Notes: generated by a model from the sequence alone, not told the origin. DNA of 43,563 nt from an uncultured Parabacteroides sp. (GCA_949298575.1 CASFXH010000025.1:1-43563); one strand, 5' to 3'; counted from the stretch's first letter, positions 17,819-25,774 are shown. Numbers and translations: made by a program.

Positions 17819-19387
17819 ATGAAGAAATCGACTATTTGGTTGCTCGCGGTCGTCATGGCCTTCGCTTTCGCCGGGTTGCTCTATTTGCAGGTCAACTACG
17901 TCAGCATTATCCTGAAGACCCGAAGCGAACAATTCAACGAAACGGTGAAAAGAAGCCTGCGCCAGGTCTCCAAGAACCTGGAGCTCGACGAGACGCGCAA
18001 ATACCTGGAAGAAGACATCAAGCGCGACGAGGCGAACTCGAATTTCATGTACCAAAACGCCCCCAACGCGCAAAGCCTCGGGCAGGTCATGAATAGCGAG
18101 AGCTACCAATTGCAAATCAAGGATTCCAATGGAGCGGTTCAGCAAATCGAGTTGAAAAGCTTCCACAGCCACCAAGTCCAGCCCCTCTCCGCCCTCTCCA
18201 GCCGGCAAGCCACCGCGAACAGCATCGTCAACACCTCGCGCGACTTGCAAAAGACCCTGAAGCGGCGCTATCAATACCAAGGCGGACTGATCGAGGAAGT
18301 CATCTACAACATTCTCTATACGGCCAACCTGAAGCCCATCGAGGAACGAGTCGATTTCAAGAAACTCAACAACTACCTCAAGTCGGAGCTTATCAACAAT
18401 GGCCTCAACCTGCCGTTCGTCTTCTCGGTCATCAACAAGGATGGCAATCCCGTTTACGTAAGCGGGGAGCTGCCCAAGCAACCCTTGGCGTCCGACGTGA
18501 TCACCCAAGTCCTTTTCCCCAACGACCCTCCGTCGAAACTCAACTACCTGAGGGTCTATTTCCCGACGAAGGGCGATTACATCTCCAGCTCAGTCACCTT
18601 TATCGTGCCCTCGGTCATTTTCTCGCTGATCCTGCTGATCACGTTCGTTTTCACGATCTACATCGTTTTCCGGCAAAAGAAATTGTCGGAAATGAAAAAC
18701 GACTTCATCAACAACATGACGCACGAGTTGAAGACCCCCGTATCGACCATCTCGCTCGCCTCGCAAATGTTGAAAGACTCGGACATCACGAAAAGCCCCG
18801 ATGTCTTCAAGCATATCTCCGGCGTGATCAACGACGAGACTAAACGCTTGAGCTTCCTCGTCGAGAAAGTTCTCCAAATGTCCTTGTTCGAACGCCAGAA
18901 AGCGACCTTGAAACTAAAGGAAATCGACGCCAACGATCTCGTGGCGAACGTCGCCAACACCTTCGTCCTGAAAGTGGAGAAATATGGCGGAACGCTCGAC
19001 ATCGACCTCCAGGCCACCGAATCCGAGATCTACGTGGACGAGATGCACATCACGAACGTCCTCTTCAACTTGATGGACAACGCCGTGAAATACCGTCGCC
19101 CTGAAGTGCCTCTCACCCTCATGGCCCGCACGTGGAACGAGAATGGGAAACTCCTGATCTCCGTCGAGGACAACGGTATTGGGATCAAGAAAGAATACCT
19201 GAAGAAAGTGTTCGACCGCTTCTTCCGCGTCCCAACGGGCAATGTGCACGACGTGAAAGGCTTTGGACTCGGACTGGCTTACGTCAGGAAAATCATAGAA
19301 GACCATAAAGGCTCCATCAGAGCCGAAAATGGCAATGGAAACATAGGAACAAAATTCATTATTACTTTACCTCTAATAAAAAAATAG
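17819..19387 (+). CDS. rprX: Sensor histidine kinase RprX
   Basis: A 522-residue membrane kinase. TM1 is at about 4-24, an extracytoplasmic sensor domain covers about 25-257, TM2 about 258-283, and HisKA follows with the phosphoacceptor His302 in MTHELKTPVS. The HATPase domain (about 405-520) has the N box NLMDNAVKYR, SVEDNGIGI and GFGLGLAYVRKI. The response regulator starts 2 nt after its stop. The pair matches the Bacteroides RprX/RprY system, linked in related species to envelope and stress responses; the signal sensed is unknown. The intergenic region before it (17656-17818) shows no strong promoter match. Confidence 0.88.
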   Translation: MKKSTIWLLAVVMAFAFAGLLYLQVNYVSIILKTRSEQFNETVKRSLRQVSKNLELDETRKYLEEDIKRDEANSNFMYQNAPNAQSLGQVMNSESYQLQIKDSNGAVQQIELKSFHSHQVQPLSALSSRQATANSIVNTSRDLQKTLKRRYQYQGGLIEEVIYNILYTANLKPIEERVDFKKLNNYLKSELINNGLNLPFVFSVINKDGNPVYVSGELPKQPLASDVITQVLFPNDPPSKLNYLRVYFPTKGDYISSSVTFIVPSVIFSLILLITFVFTIYIVFRQKKLSEMKNDFINNMTHELKTPVSTISLASQMLKDSDITKSPDVFKHISGVINDETKRLSFLVEKVLQMSLFERQKATLKLKEIDANDLVANVANTFVLKVEKYGGTLDIDLQATESEIYVDEMHITNVLFNLMDNAVKYRRPEVPLTLMARTWNENGKLLISVEDNGIGIKKEYLKKVFDRFFRVPTGNVHDVKGFGLGLAYVRKIIEDHKGSIRAENGNGNIGTKFIITLPLIKK

Positions 19388-19389
19388 TT

Positions 19390-20121
19390 ATGGAAGAAAA
19401 TCTGAAAATCTTCTTTTGCGAAGACGATGAGAACTTAGGAATGCTTTTAAGAGAATACTTACAAGCAAAAGGGTACGCCACGGATCTTTTCTCCGATGGA
19501 GAGGCAGGATTCAAAGGTTTCACGAAAGCGAAATATGACCTTTGTGTCTTGGATGTCATGATGCCCAAGAAAGACGGCTTCACGCTCGCGCAAGAAATCC
19601 GTTCAATCAATCCGGATATCCCTATCATCTTCTTGACCGCCAAGACGATGAAAGAAGATATTCTGGAAGGTTTCAAAATCGGCGCGGATGATTATCTGAC
19701 AAAACCTTTCAGCATGGAAGAGCTCCTGCTCCGCATCGAGGCTATCCTGCGCCGCGTGAAAGGCAAAAAAGCGAAAGACGTACCGTTCTACAAACTCGGT
19801 GAGTTCCTTTTCGATACCCAGAAACAAACGCTGACCATCGGCGAGAAAGTCACCAAGTTGACCACCAAAGAATGCGAGCTCCTGAGCCTGCTTTGCGCCC
19901 ACGCCAACGAGATCCTGGAGCGCAACTACGCCCTGAAAACGATCTGGGTAGACGACAACTACTTCAACGCCCGCAGCATGGATGTCTATATCACGAAATT
20001 GCGTAAGCTCTTGAAAGACGATCCGGGTATCGAGATCATCAACATCCACGGCAAAGGCTACAAGTTGATCACCCCGTCGGGCGACAACACCATCAAGGAA
20101 GAGGACATCCAAGTCTTGTAA
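19390..20121 (+). CDS. rprY: OmpR-family response regulator RprY
   Basis: A 243-residue DNA-binding regulator: receiver domain 1-120 with acidic pocket E11-D12-D13, phosphoacceptor Asp55 (LCVLDVMMPKKDG), and KP switch in DDYLTKPF. A winged-helix output domain covers about 135-232 (LTTKECELLSLLCAHANEILERN ... INIHGKGYKL). It closely matches RprY of Bacteroidales. It is translated with RprX, and its end is marked by a strong terminator at 20151-20187. Confidence 0.92.
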   Translation: MEENLKIFFCEDDENLGMLLREYLQAKGYATDLFSDGEAGFKGFTKAKYDLCVLDVMMPKKDGFTLAQEIRSINPDIPIIFLTAKTMKEDILEGFKIGADDYLTKPFSMEELLLRIEAILRRVKGKKAKDVPFYKLGEFLFDTQKQTLTIGEKVTKLTTKECELLSLLCAHANEILERNYALKTIWVDDNYFNARSMDVYITKLRKLLKDDPGIEIINIHGKGYKLITPSGDNTIKEEDIQVL

Positions 20122-20150
20122 ACAAAGGACTAATTTGTCCAAGCGAACTA

Positions 20151-20187
20151 AAAGGGAAGGTTCTCAAAGGGAGCCTTCCCTTTTTTT
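20151..20187 (+). terminator. Strong intrinsic terminator after rprY
   Basis: A 15-bp stem (20151-20165 with 20169-20183, two G-U pairs) with an AAA loop, ending in seven T. It lies 30 nt after the rprY stop codon. Confidence 0.9.
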
Positions 20188-20430
20188 CGCCTTCATCACA
20201 AGAAATGAATAGGCAGAGAACGGAGATCTTCTTAACTTTCGCGCAAATATTAGAACGCATTAACATATCTATACGAAAACTGCCCAATTCGAATCGAATT
20301 GGAACGCGATGCGCAAATCAAAATTCCCAAATGAACTGTACAACAATTAAAGAGGGTTTATCGTAGAGATGAACAACATTTAAGATATTCAGCTATTTAT
20401 AAAATATTGTATTTAGGAAGCGAATTAGAC
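20188..20430. other. AT-rich intergenic stretch
   Basis: No credible gene here on either strand. The only structure I see is a small palindrome, arms 20284-20291 and 20295-20302 (CCAATTCG / CGAATTGG). Confidence 0.5.
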
Positions 20431-20532
20431 AGTTGACACCCTTGACACCTTTGACGGCATTTCGCGAACTTTTCCATGTTTGTGTGAAAAATAATTTACA
20501 AAACAGGTGTCAGGGTGTCAAGGGTGTCAACT
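20431..20532. repeat. Inverted repeat built from TTGACACC(C/T) direct repeats
   Basis: Perfect 19-bp inverted arms at 20431-20449 and 20514-20532. Each arm is itself tandem 9-mers of the type TTGACACCC, and the right arm is preceded by a further GGTGTCA copy. The 64-nt spacer is AT-rich. It looks like a mobile intergenic palindrome or a multi-site protein-binding element. Confidence 0.75.
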
Positions 20533-20612
20533 TTTCCCCTTAAAAGGTCGAATTCGATTCGCCCCTCCCCATAGTATGGTGCCAACGTAGGGCAGATCGA
20601 ATCCCTCTCCCC

Positions 20613-20722
20613 AAACACCTGCGCAGCCGTAGCCCCACGCTTGCGCCATCATCGCCCTACGCCTGCGCAGGCATCAGCCTACGCTTCCGCAGGCGTTGGC
20701 TTACGCTTGCGGACCCAAATCA
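20613..20722. repeat. 22-bp degenerate tandem repeat, about 5 copies
   Basis: Units begin at 20613, 20635, 20657, 20679 and 20701, exactly 22 nt apart, around the consensus CTACGCCTGCGCAGGC. Several units contain the self-complementary core CCTGCGCAGG. No reading frame uses it convincingly. Confidence 0.75.
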
Positions 20723-20785
20723 GGATTAATATTGAGATTTCTTCAAAAAAAACGATCGAAAGTCTCCCAAAAGAAAATATTTGCG

Positions 20786-20793
20786 TATCTTTG
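20786..20793 (+). promoter_or_regulatory. Promoter -7 box TATCTTTG for tRNA-Gly
   Basis: TATCTTTG matches TAnnTTTG and is 17 nt upstream of the tRNA 5' end. Confidence 0.7.
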
Positions 20794-20809
20794 TCGCCGT
20801 AAACAAAAA

Positions 20810-20882
20810 GCGGTAGTAGCTCAGTTGGTAGAGCATCAGCTTCCCAAGCTGAGGGTCACGAGTTCGAGCCTCGCCTACCGCT
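20810..20882 (+). tRNA. tRNA-Gly (anticodon CCC)
   Basis: A 73-nt cloverleaf: acceptor GCGGTAG pairs with CTACCGC, D-arm GCTCAGTTGGTAGAGC, anticodon loop TTCCCAA giving CCC, T-arm with GTTCGAGCC, discriminator T typical of bacterial tRNA-Gly. CCA is not encoded. Confidence 0.95.
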
Positions 20883-20989
20883 CGATTGAAAATCAGGTGA
20901 TTACCTATAAAGGTGGTCACCTGATTTTATTAAAAAGAATTGTTCGCAGACATATTTAGAAACCTCTGACATCCCCTCGATAAAACTCA

Positions 20990-21020
20990 TTTCATACAAC
21001 ACGGATCGCGTTTCATACAA
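20990..21020 (+). promoter_or_regulatory. Direct-repeat operator, likely LytTR site (copy 1)
   Basis: TTTCATACAA occurs perfectly at 20990-20999 and 21011-21020, 21 nt apart, i.e. two helical turns with an 11-nt spacer. The same two boxes with 20-nt spacing occur at 29578-29607. Flanks are shared too (ATTTCATACAA then YACGGA). Direct repeats about two turns apart are the usual target layout of LytTR-domain regulators, and one such gene is at 28365; the pairing is inference. Confidence 0.7.
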
Positions 21021-21034
21021 GCATCGCGCTATTT

Positions 21035-21066
21035 CTTGGCGCTTTAGCGAAAAAGTTCTCTCTTCG
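21035..21066 (+). promoter_or_regulatory. Degenerate promoter downstream of the operator
   Basis: CTTGG (21035-21039) and TCTCTTCG (21059-21066) lie at exactly the same offsets from the direct repeats as TTTGG and TACTTTTG do at 29622-29653. The match to consensus is weaker, so it may be a decayed or activator-dependent promoter. Confidence 0.45.
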
Positions 21067-21082
21067 CGTTTACCTTTCGTGA

Positions 21083-21187
21083 GGTAATTCGATATATAAA
21101 TGTCTGGTGATTATCCCTGATGCAAAGAAGGTTGTTGATGGGATGATAGTACACGGGGATGTAATGAGAATCAAAAATAGCGATTGA
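21083..21187 (+). pseudogene. C-terminal remnant of a pseudo-transpeptidase gene
   Basis: In one frame this reads GNSIYKCLVIIPDAKKVV, then DGMIVHGDVMRI, to a TGA at 21185. It aligns with the C-terminus of the protein at 29881-30726 (NSIYTCLVIISNPK ... GGIMCGDVIKRI), and the DNA around AATTCGATATATAAATGT is nearly identical. Everything upstream of this part has been deleted, which brings the operator/promoter next to the fragment and hence to the sirtuin gene starting 4 nt later. Remnant of a third copy of the family in this window. Confidence 0.7.
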
Positions 21188-21190
21188 CCT

Positions 21191-21904
21191 ATGCACAAAT
21201 TATCAAAGAAACGGAAATTAGTCGTATTCACCGGGGCGGGAATCAGCGCGGAAAGTGGATTGGCGACATTCAGGGATAAGGATGGATTGTGGAATAAATA
21301 CGATTCATTGCGATTAGCCAGTATAGGGGGATGGAAGGCGAATCCTGAATTGGTGTTGGGCTTCTATAATTACAGAAGGAAGCGATTGCTGGAAGTGGAG
21401 CCCAACCACGCTCATCAGGTATTGGCGGAATTGGAGAAAGCGTATGACGTGACGATCCTTACCCAAAATGTGGATAATCTGCACGAGAGAGCGGGGAGCG
21501 GCCATATCATCCATCTGCATGGCGAGTTGACGAAAGTGACTTCCTCTAAAAACAAGTTGGATCCCAATTGTATTAAAGAATACCCATTGGATAAGCCTAT
21601 AAAAATGGGAGACAAGGCGGAGGATGGTTCACAGTTGAGACCATTCATCGTCTGGTTCGGCGAGAGCGTATACGCGATGGAAGTGGCGATGGATTACGTA
21701 AAAACGGCGGATATCTTTGTCGTGATAGGAACTTCTTTGGAAGTGAATCCGGCGGCCACGTTGGTTTATCGCGTACGTCCGGAAATCCCTTGTTATGTGA
21801 TCGATCCGTCCGATTTGTCAGACAAAGTCTCGGATAAATTTGTTCAAATAAAAGAGGTCGCCACAAAAGGGGTAGAGAAGTTGAAAGAGGAGTTAATGCG
21901 ATGA
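21191..21904 (+). CDS. Sir2-family NAD-dependent protein deacylase
   Basis: A 237-residue sirtuin that removes acyl groups from lysine using NAD+. NAD-binding GAGISAESGLATFRD is at residues 15-29, TQNVDNLHERAG at 91-102, catalytic His110 in HLHGEL, and GTSLEVNPA at 180-188. Tyr59 and Arg62 (FYNYR) match the pair that in CobB/SIRT5-type sirtuins favours acidic acyl groups such as succinyl. The four zinc-binding Cys are absent (only Cys127 is in the region), as in several small Bacteroidetes sirtuins. It starts 4 nt after the pseudo-transpeptidase remnant and may therefore be driven by that locus's operator-promoter. Confidence 0.9.
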   Translation: MHKLSKKRKLVVFTGAGISAESGLATFRDKDGLWNKYDSLRLASIGGWKANPELVLGFYNYRRKRLLEVEPNHAHQVLAELEKAYDVTILTQNVDNLHERAGSGHIIHLHGELTKVTSSKNKLDPNCIKEYPLDKPIKMGDKAEDGSQLRPFIVWFGESVYAMEVAMDYVKTADIFVVIGTSLEVNPAATLVYRVRPEIPCYVIDPSDLSDKVSDKFVQIKEVATKGVEKLKEELMR

Positions 21905-22020
21905 GATTACTTATCGTTCATCTCCTTCGTCAAAGGATGGGTTTTATAAGCTCCTGAGAAAGAAATATATCGTTTATTCTTTTGGAGAAAGGATTATGAA
22001 TTTATTTATAGGAAGATGAA

Positions 22021-22896
22021 ATGAAATATTGGATTGTTTTATTGGGATTGTGTTTGATGGGGTGTAAGCACCTACGTATGGGAGAGAATTTTCGTGGTGA
22101 TATTATATCAGAGATAGATACATGTTTGGTTGGGGGTAAGCATCGACGTGTAGAAGAGAATTCTTTAAAAGAGTTTAAGGATTTGAACCGTCCTCGTATA
22201 TACATTAAATATAAACAGCCCGTAAACGGATATACGGTAAAAGTGCTGTGGATGCCTTTTACGGATGAGAATGGATATACCTATGAGACGGGGAACGCGA
22301 TTTTATATTTTGAGAGTAAGTGCGATAACTTCTATATCCAAACAAACGCTTATAGGGATACGGCCATTTATTCGCATACCCATTTGAAGGATGGAGATGT
22401 CTTGTTATGGGACTATACGCGGAAAAAGGATGACGAGATTCTTTCCAAGTACTCGCCTTTCTTTTTCTCGGACGTGAATTTCGACGGGAAAGAGGAGCTC
22501 CTGATCAATGACTATAATGGAGGGTCAAGAGGCTCTAACGCGTATGAGGTATACGAGGTTAGCCCCTATCATGCTGAAATTCTAAAGGATTCTCCCTTTA
22601 ATGTCTTGGAGGATGGCATTACCGAGTTTGATCCGAAAAACAAAACGATAACGAAGCGTCATTCCCTTAGCGCGTTTGAGATGGTTACTCATATTTATAA
22701 GGCTATTAAGCAAGAGCGAGTGGAGTTTGGAGATCCGGAGGTGTTTTACAAATTTGAGTTGATCGAGGTGGATATCTGGAATCAATACAAGGAACAGGAA
22801 GAGCATAAGGTGTATAGAAAGGATGGATTTAAATACGAATTAGTGAAAGATGAGAAAATTCCAATCAGACGATCCCTTGATGGCGTATGTCGTTAG
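22021..22896 (+). CDS. Lipoprotein of unknown function
   Basis: A 291-residue protein with a short lipoprotein signal (MKYWIVLLGLCLMGC, lipobox L-M-G-C). The mature part is polar and soluble. Near residue 155 FFFSDVNFDGKEELLIND has the Dx(N)xDG calcium-loop pattern seen in FG-GAP/VCBS-like repeats, followed by Gly/Ser-rich NGGSRGSNAYEVYEV. I do not recognise the family. Its last 47 nt overlap the next gene in another frame. Confidence 0.65.
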   Translation: MKYWIVLLGLCLMGCKHLRMGENFRGDIISEIDTCLVGGKHRRVEENSLKEFKDLNRPRIYIKYKQPVNGYTVKVLWMPFTDENGYTYETGNAILYFESKCDNFYIQTNAYRDTAIYSHTHLKDGDVLLWDYTRKKDDEILSKYSPFFFSDVNFDGKEELLINDYNGGSRGSNAYEVYEVSPYHAEILKDSPFNVLEDGITEFDPKNKTITKRHSLSAFEMVTHIYKAIKQERVEFGDPEVFYKFELIEVDIWNQYKEQEEHKVYRKDGFKYELVKDEKIPIRRSLDGVCR

Positions 22897-23698
22897 GTAT
22901 TTCGCGGAATATCAGGCGGTCGTCCTGGAGGATGAGTACGGCGACCCGCGTTTGGAGAACAATTGGTTTCCGGCCGTTTTCGCCTATCATTACGACGCGA
23001 TCGTGGCTTCCGTTCCTTTTACGCGGGAGCGATACGAGGCGCACGGACGCTTGCGGGAACTCCTCGCGGGATTGGCGCTCAACCCGGAATCCTTTTGGGG
23101 ACTGACGCTTTACCTGTACGATTATGTCACCGACGCTTGCCAAAACCGGCTCGCGACGCGGAAAAGCGCGAAGGAGACGTATCAAGATTTGCGGGATTTC
23201 CTCGCGAGCAACGGCCCGATGAAGCGGATCACCTATAAGGCGGAGAATGGTAAGACGTTCACGCTTACCGACTCCCTCCTCCTGAAATACCTTTCCCTGA
23301 CGCTTGCCGAGGAAAGGATGTCCGACTTTGATAAATATTTGTATGATAATGAGGTATGCGCGGTATCACCGGCGGACAAGGCGGATTCCGAGCGGAAGGC
23401 CAGCTACTTCTTCGCCCAATGCCTCCGTAAGTTCTTGGATATGAAAGGCGTCTCTTCCGCCAAGCGGAGGCAAGGGGCGTCGATCTCCAACAAGGAGAAA
23501 GAGTTGATTCTCTGCGTGCTCTACGTCTGCGGATTCGCGAACAATCCGGAGAACTATCTGGATTTAGGCTATTATAACAAGCTGATGAAGGATTATGAGG
23601 GAGAGCGTATGAATGGTTCCGCGAAGTACGAGTTCGCCCGCATCCCCTCTGCCTTTCTCTTCGAGCTAAGTCAGAAAGGATACGAATCGGGGTGTTGA
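22850..23698 (+). CDS. Hypothetical cytoplasmic protein
   Basis: A 282-residue protein without signal or membrane segments, mostly helical, with conserved-looking stretches ITYKAENGKTFTLTDSLLLKYLSL and SNKEKELILCVLYVCGF. I do not know its function. The ATG at 22850 overlaps the preceding gene by 47 nt; an ATG at 22880 would reduce the overlap to 17 nt and still keep the main body. It is more GC-rich than the lipoprotein before it and the genes after it, so the two neighbours may have different origins. Confidence 0.55.
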   Translation: MRKFQSDDPLMAYVVRYFAEYQAVVLEDEYGDPRLENNWFPAVFAYHYDAIVASVPFTRERYEAHGRLRELLAGLALNPESFWGLTLYLYDYVTDACQNRLATRKSAKETYQDLRDFLASNGPMKRITYKAENGKTFTLTDSLLLKYLSLTLAEERMSDFDKYLYDNEVCAVSPADKADSERKASYFFAQCLRKFLDMKGVSSAKRRQGASISNKEKELILCVLYVCGFANNPENYLDLGYYNKLMKDYEGERMNGSAKYEFARIPSAFLFELSQKGYESGC

Positions 23699-23792
23699 AA
23701 TATATCCTATATATCCCGTAGCGTCTCCCTATCTTCGCGAGCAAACAAGAATTGCGAATATATGGGATTATAACATAATTTAATGCTATTGG

Positions 23793-23826
23793 TTTGGATA
23801 CGAAATAAACACTTTTTGTACTTTTG
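23793..23826 (+). promoter_or_regulatory. Promoter (-33 TTTGG, -7 TACTTTTG) of a candidate RNA
   Basis: TTTGG at 23793-23797 and TACTTTTG at 23819-23826 match both boxes of the Bacteroidetes primary promoter with a spacer near 22 nt. Start of transcription would be about 23833, directly before a hairpin and not before a reading frame. Confidence 0.65.
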
Positions 23827-23833
23827 CAAAAAA

Positions 23834-24110
23834 CTCCTCACGCTCAAAGCGTTGAGCCATCCGAGGAGGGACATATTATAAACGAAAGGTGTTATTGAAA
23901 TTATCTTCTATTTCTCAGATTCTCGCAAAATTTGAAATGGTACGAAGATGGTAGCAATAGCACCCCATCATTTGATATACACTTACCCGCGATGGGTAAA
24001 CTATATCCTATTGGTGTGGGTTGCTGTTGCTTTATCCGTACCATTGGCAATGCGAGAAGCCAGAGAAATAGGATAAAGCGATACAGTTCCCACACCTTTT
24101 TTATTTTGTT
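23834..24110 (+). ncRNA. Candidate structured RNA or attenuator leader
   Basis: The region has a promoter, no reading frame and layered inverted repeats. A 5' hairpin pairs 23834-23839 with 23863-23868 and 23842-23847 with 23852-23857. A long rod pairs 23909-23927 with 24051-24070 (7 and 8 bp around an internal loop), 23936-23944 with 24037-24045 (9 bp), 23953-23962 with 24022-24031 (10 bp), 23974-23979 with 24002-24007, and 23983-23988 with 23994-23999. A competing stem pairs 24013-24020 with 24089-24096 (8 bp) and 24029-24037 with 24071-24079 (9 bp), followed by TTTTTTATTTTGTTTT. Rod and terminator stem cannot coexist. It could be a 6S-like regulatory RNA with its own terminator, or a leader controlling 24157. 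Confidence 0.65.
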
Positions 24111-24156
24111 TTAAGCTGAACGGAGGGAGCGCGGGAGGCAGAAAAAATTTTTTATT

Positions 24157-24384
24157 ATGTATAATTACATTGTTAAATTTACGTACAAAGGGAAAGAATA
24201 TGAAAGTTCTTTTGAAGCAAGTCAAGTTTTTGATAAAAACATGTTAGATGAATTTCTTGCAAAACAAGCAAGTATCGCAGCTAATAGTTTTATCGATAGT
24301 CATAATTTAAGAGAACCCAATATCTATATTGGAGAACTTAGCTTATATGGAACTGATGGGAAACTTATTTGGAAAAAGAAGTGA
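24157..24384 (+). CDS. Small hypothetical protein
   Basis: A 75-residue soluble protein (MYNYIVKFTYKGKEYESSFE at the start) with alternating strand-like residues, no signal or membrane segment. AT-rich like the rest of the island. It starts 47 nt after the terminator of the structured RNA candidate, so it could be its regulated gene. I do not recognise the family. Confidence 0.55.
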   Translation: MYNYIVKFTYKGKEYESSFEASQVFDKNMLDEFLAKQASIAANSFIDSHNLREPNIYIGELSLYGTDGKLIWKKK

Positions 24385-24450
24385 TTTAAAAATTTAAATG
24401 CTAAATCTGTGAGGGTGCTGTATCTTACACCCTCATATAATACAATTGTT

Positions 24451-24819
24451 ATGAAAAAGTACTTTTTTTTATTTTTTGCATTATTATTCTTGATTTCTTG
24501 TTCTGGTAAAAGAGTTACAGAAGATAATCTATATTTTTATGGTGAAAAAGGTTTGTATATCGACAAAGAAACAGGTGAACCATATACTGGATGGGTATAT
24601 AAAAATTATACAAATAGCAATATTTTATATGTGGAATTTTATTGTAAAAAAGGATATGGTGATGGTTATATGACATTTTATTATAAAGATGGAACTGTTC
24701 AAAGGAAAATTTTTATGGAGATGTCTAAACCTAATGAATCCTATGACAAATATTTTGACCCAGAAGGAAATGAAATAAGTAAAGATGAGTTTTATAAGAA
24801 TAACTATCTACATCGTTAA
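24451..24819 (+). CDS. Lipoprotein with MORN/YwqK-like repeats
   Basis: A 122-residue lipoprotein. I start at the ATG at 24451 because it directly precedes the signal MKKYFFLFFALLFLISCSG (lipobox L-I-S-C); the open frame begins 14 codons earlier. The mature protein has the YwqK/MORN-like pattern of aromatic-glycine repeats (GEPYTGWVYKNY, KKGYGDGYMTFYYKDGT, KYFDPEGNEIS). Such proteins are sometimes annotated as antitoxin-like but have no firm role. A strong bidirectional terminator follows. Confidence 0.7.
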   Translation: MKKYFFLFFALLFLISCSGKRVTEDNLYFYGEKGLYIDKETGEPYTGWVYKNYTNSNILYVEFYCKKGYGDGYMTFYYKDGTVQRKIFMEMSKPNESYDKYFDPEGNEISKDEFYKNNYLHR

Positions 24820-24852
24820 ATATAAACCATACTTTATCTGTAATATATTTTA

Positions 24853-24890
24853 CAAAATCTCACATACCCTATAGAGTATGTGAGATTTTG
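24853..24890. terminator. Bidirectional terminator hairpin
   Basis: A perfect 15-bp stem (24853-24867 with 24876-24890) with an 8-nt loop and A/T-runs on both sides, 34 nt after the YwqK-like lipoprotein gene. Confidence 0.85.
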
Positions 24891-24938
24891 TTATCTATTT
24901 TCTACAAATTAGATTTATAAACAAGAACAAACGTCCTT

Positions 24939-25771
24939 ATGAAACACTTCACTCTCATTATATTATCCATTTTCCTCCTCTCTAGTTGTCAGCAAGAAAA
25001 TGATTTTCAATCCCTCTCCAAGTCCTCCTTATATAAAGAGCTAATAGAAACAAAAGCAGATTCCGGTTTGCTCATCTTATTAAAAGACAGTAAGGCAGTG
25101 GCAAAGGTAAATCTAATTTTGGAGGATAGCCTTTATAAAGAAAGCAATGAACAGGTATTCCAAACGAAACGGGATATGAGGACATTGCTCTCGCCTGCTT
25201 ATCTAATGGCAATTTCTGATTGTGTCTCCCTCACGGATACAGTGGATGTTGGGAATGGAATTTATATAAAAGACGAGGTGCAAATCGAAGACCATAATGC
25301 GAATCGTGGGGGATATGGTGTAATCAGTGCGGAACAGGTCATAGCCTTCGATTCGAAAATAGGAATGATAAAGCTTTTGGAAAGATGCGAAAATATAGAG
25401 GAAAAAATTTCTTTGTTAGGTTTTCAAAATTTCCAGGCTACTCCTGAAAAAACACTCGCTTATTTTGATAGAATTGCTAACGAGGATTTTTCATTATACC
25501 TGCTGAGAAAATGAAACAAATTCGCTATTTGTTGCGAAAAGTAATTACGGACGGAACAGGGAAAAATCTGGATTTGGAGAATCTCGAAATATCTGGTAAG
25601 ACGGGAAAGACGGATAAAAATGAAATTTCCTGTTGCGCTTATTTCAAAATCGATGAATCCGTTTATACTTGTCTGGTGATTATATCGAACCCAAAAGAAG
25701 GGTATCCGTCTGGAGGGATGATGTGCGGGGATGTGATTAAAGGGATTATCAATGAATTGAATGTTAAATGA
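24939..25771 (+). pseudogene. Frameshifted pseudo-transpeptidase (FtsI-like) lipoprotein
   Basis: Residues 1-185 start with a lipoprotein signal (IFLLSSCQQE) and follow the paralogue at 29881 closely (TVDVGNGIYIKDEVQIEDHN, RGGYGVISAEQVIAFDSKIG). At about 25498 the frame breaks: it ends at a TGA (25512-25514), while the other frame continues from an ATG at 25511 as MKQIRYLLRKV ... ISGKTGKT ... CLVIISNPKEGYPSGG to a stop at 25771. A change of one or two bases rejoins them (S-L-Y, then P-A-E-K-M-K-Q-I-R). As in the paralogue, the position of the catalytic SxxK holds T-L-L-S and SxN is D-S-K, so it was a non-catalytic copy before the frameshift. Confidence 0.8.
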
Positions 25772-25774
25772 TTT

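Noticed and set aside
20726-20920. Short minus-strand protein with EARTRDPQLGKLMLYQLSYY
   Set aside because: A well-known artefact of translating the reverse of tRNA-Gly; the same artefact appears over the tRNA at 32264-32336.
20990-21020. Simple chance repeat of TTTCATACAA
   Set aside because: Two 10-bp copies, matching flanks and identical promoter offsets at two loci tied to the same gene family make chance unlikely, so it is kept as an operator.
23834-24110. Retron or group II intron RNA
   Set aside because: No reverse transcriptase gene nearby and no intron domain V-like hairpin.
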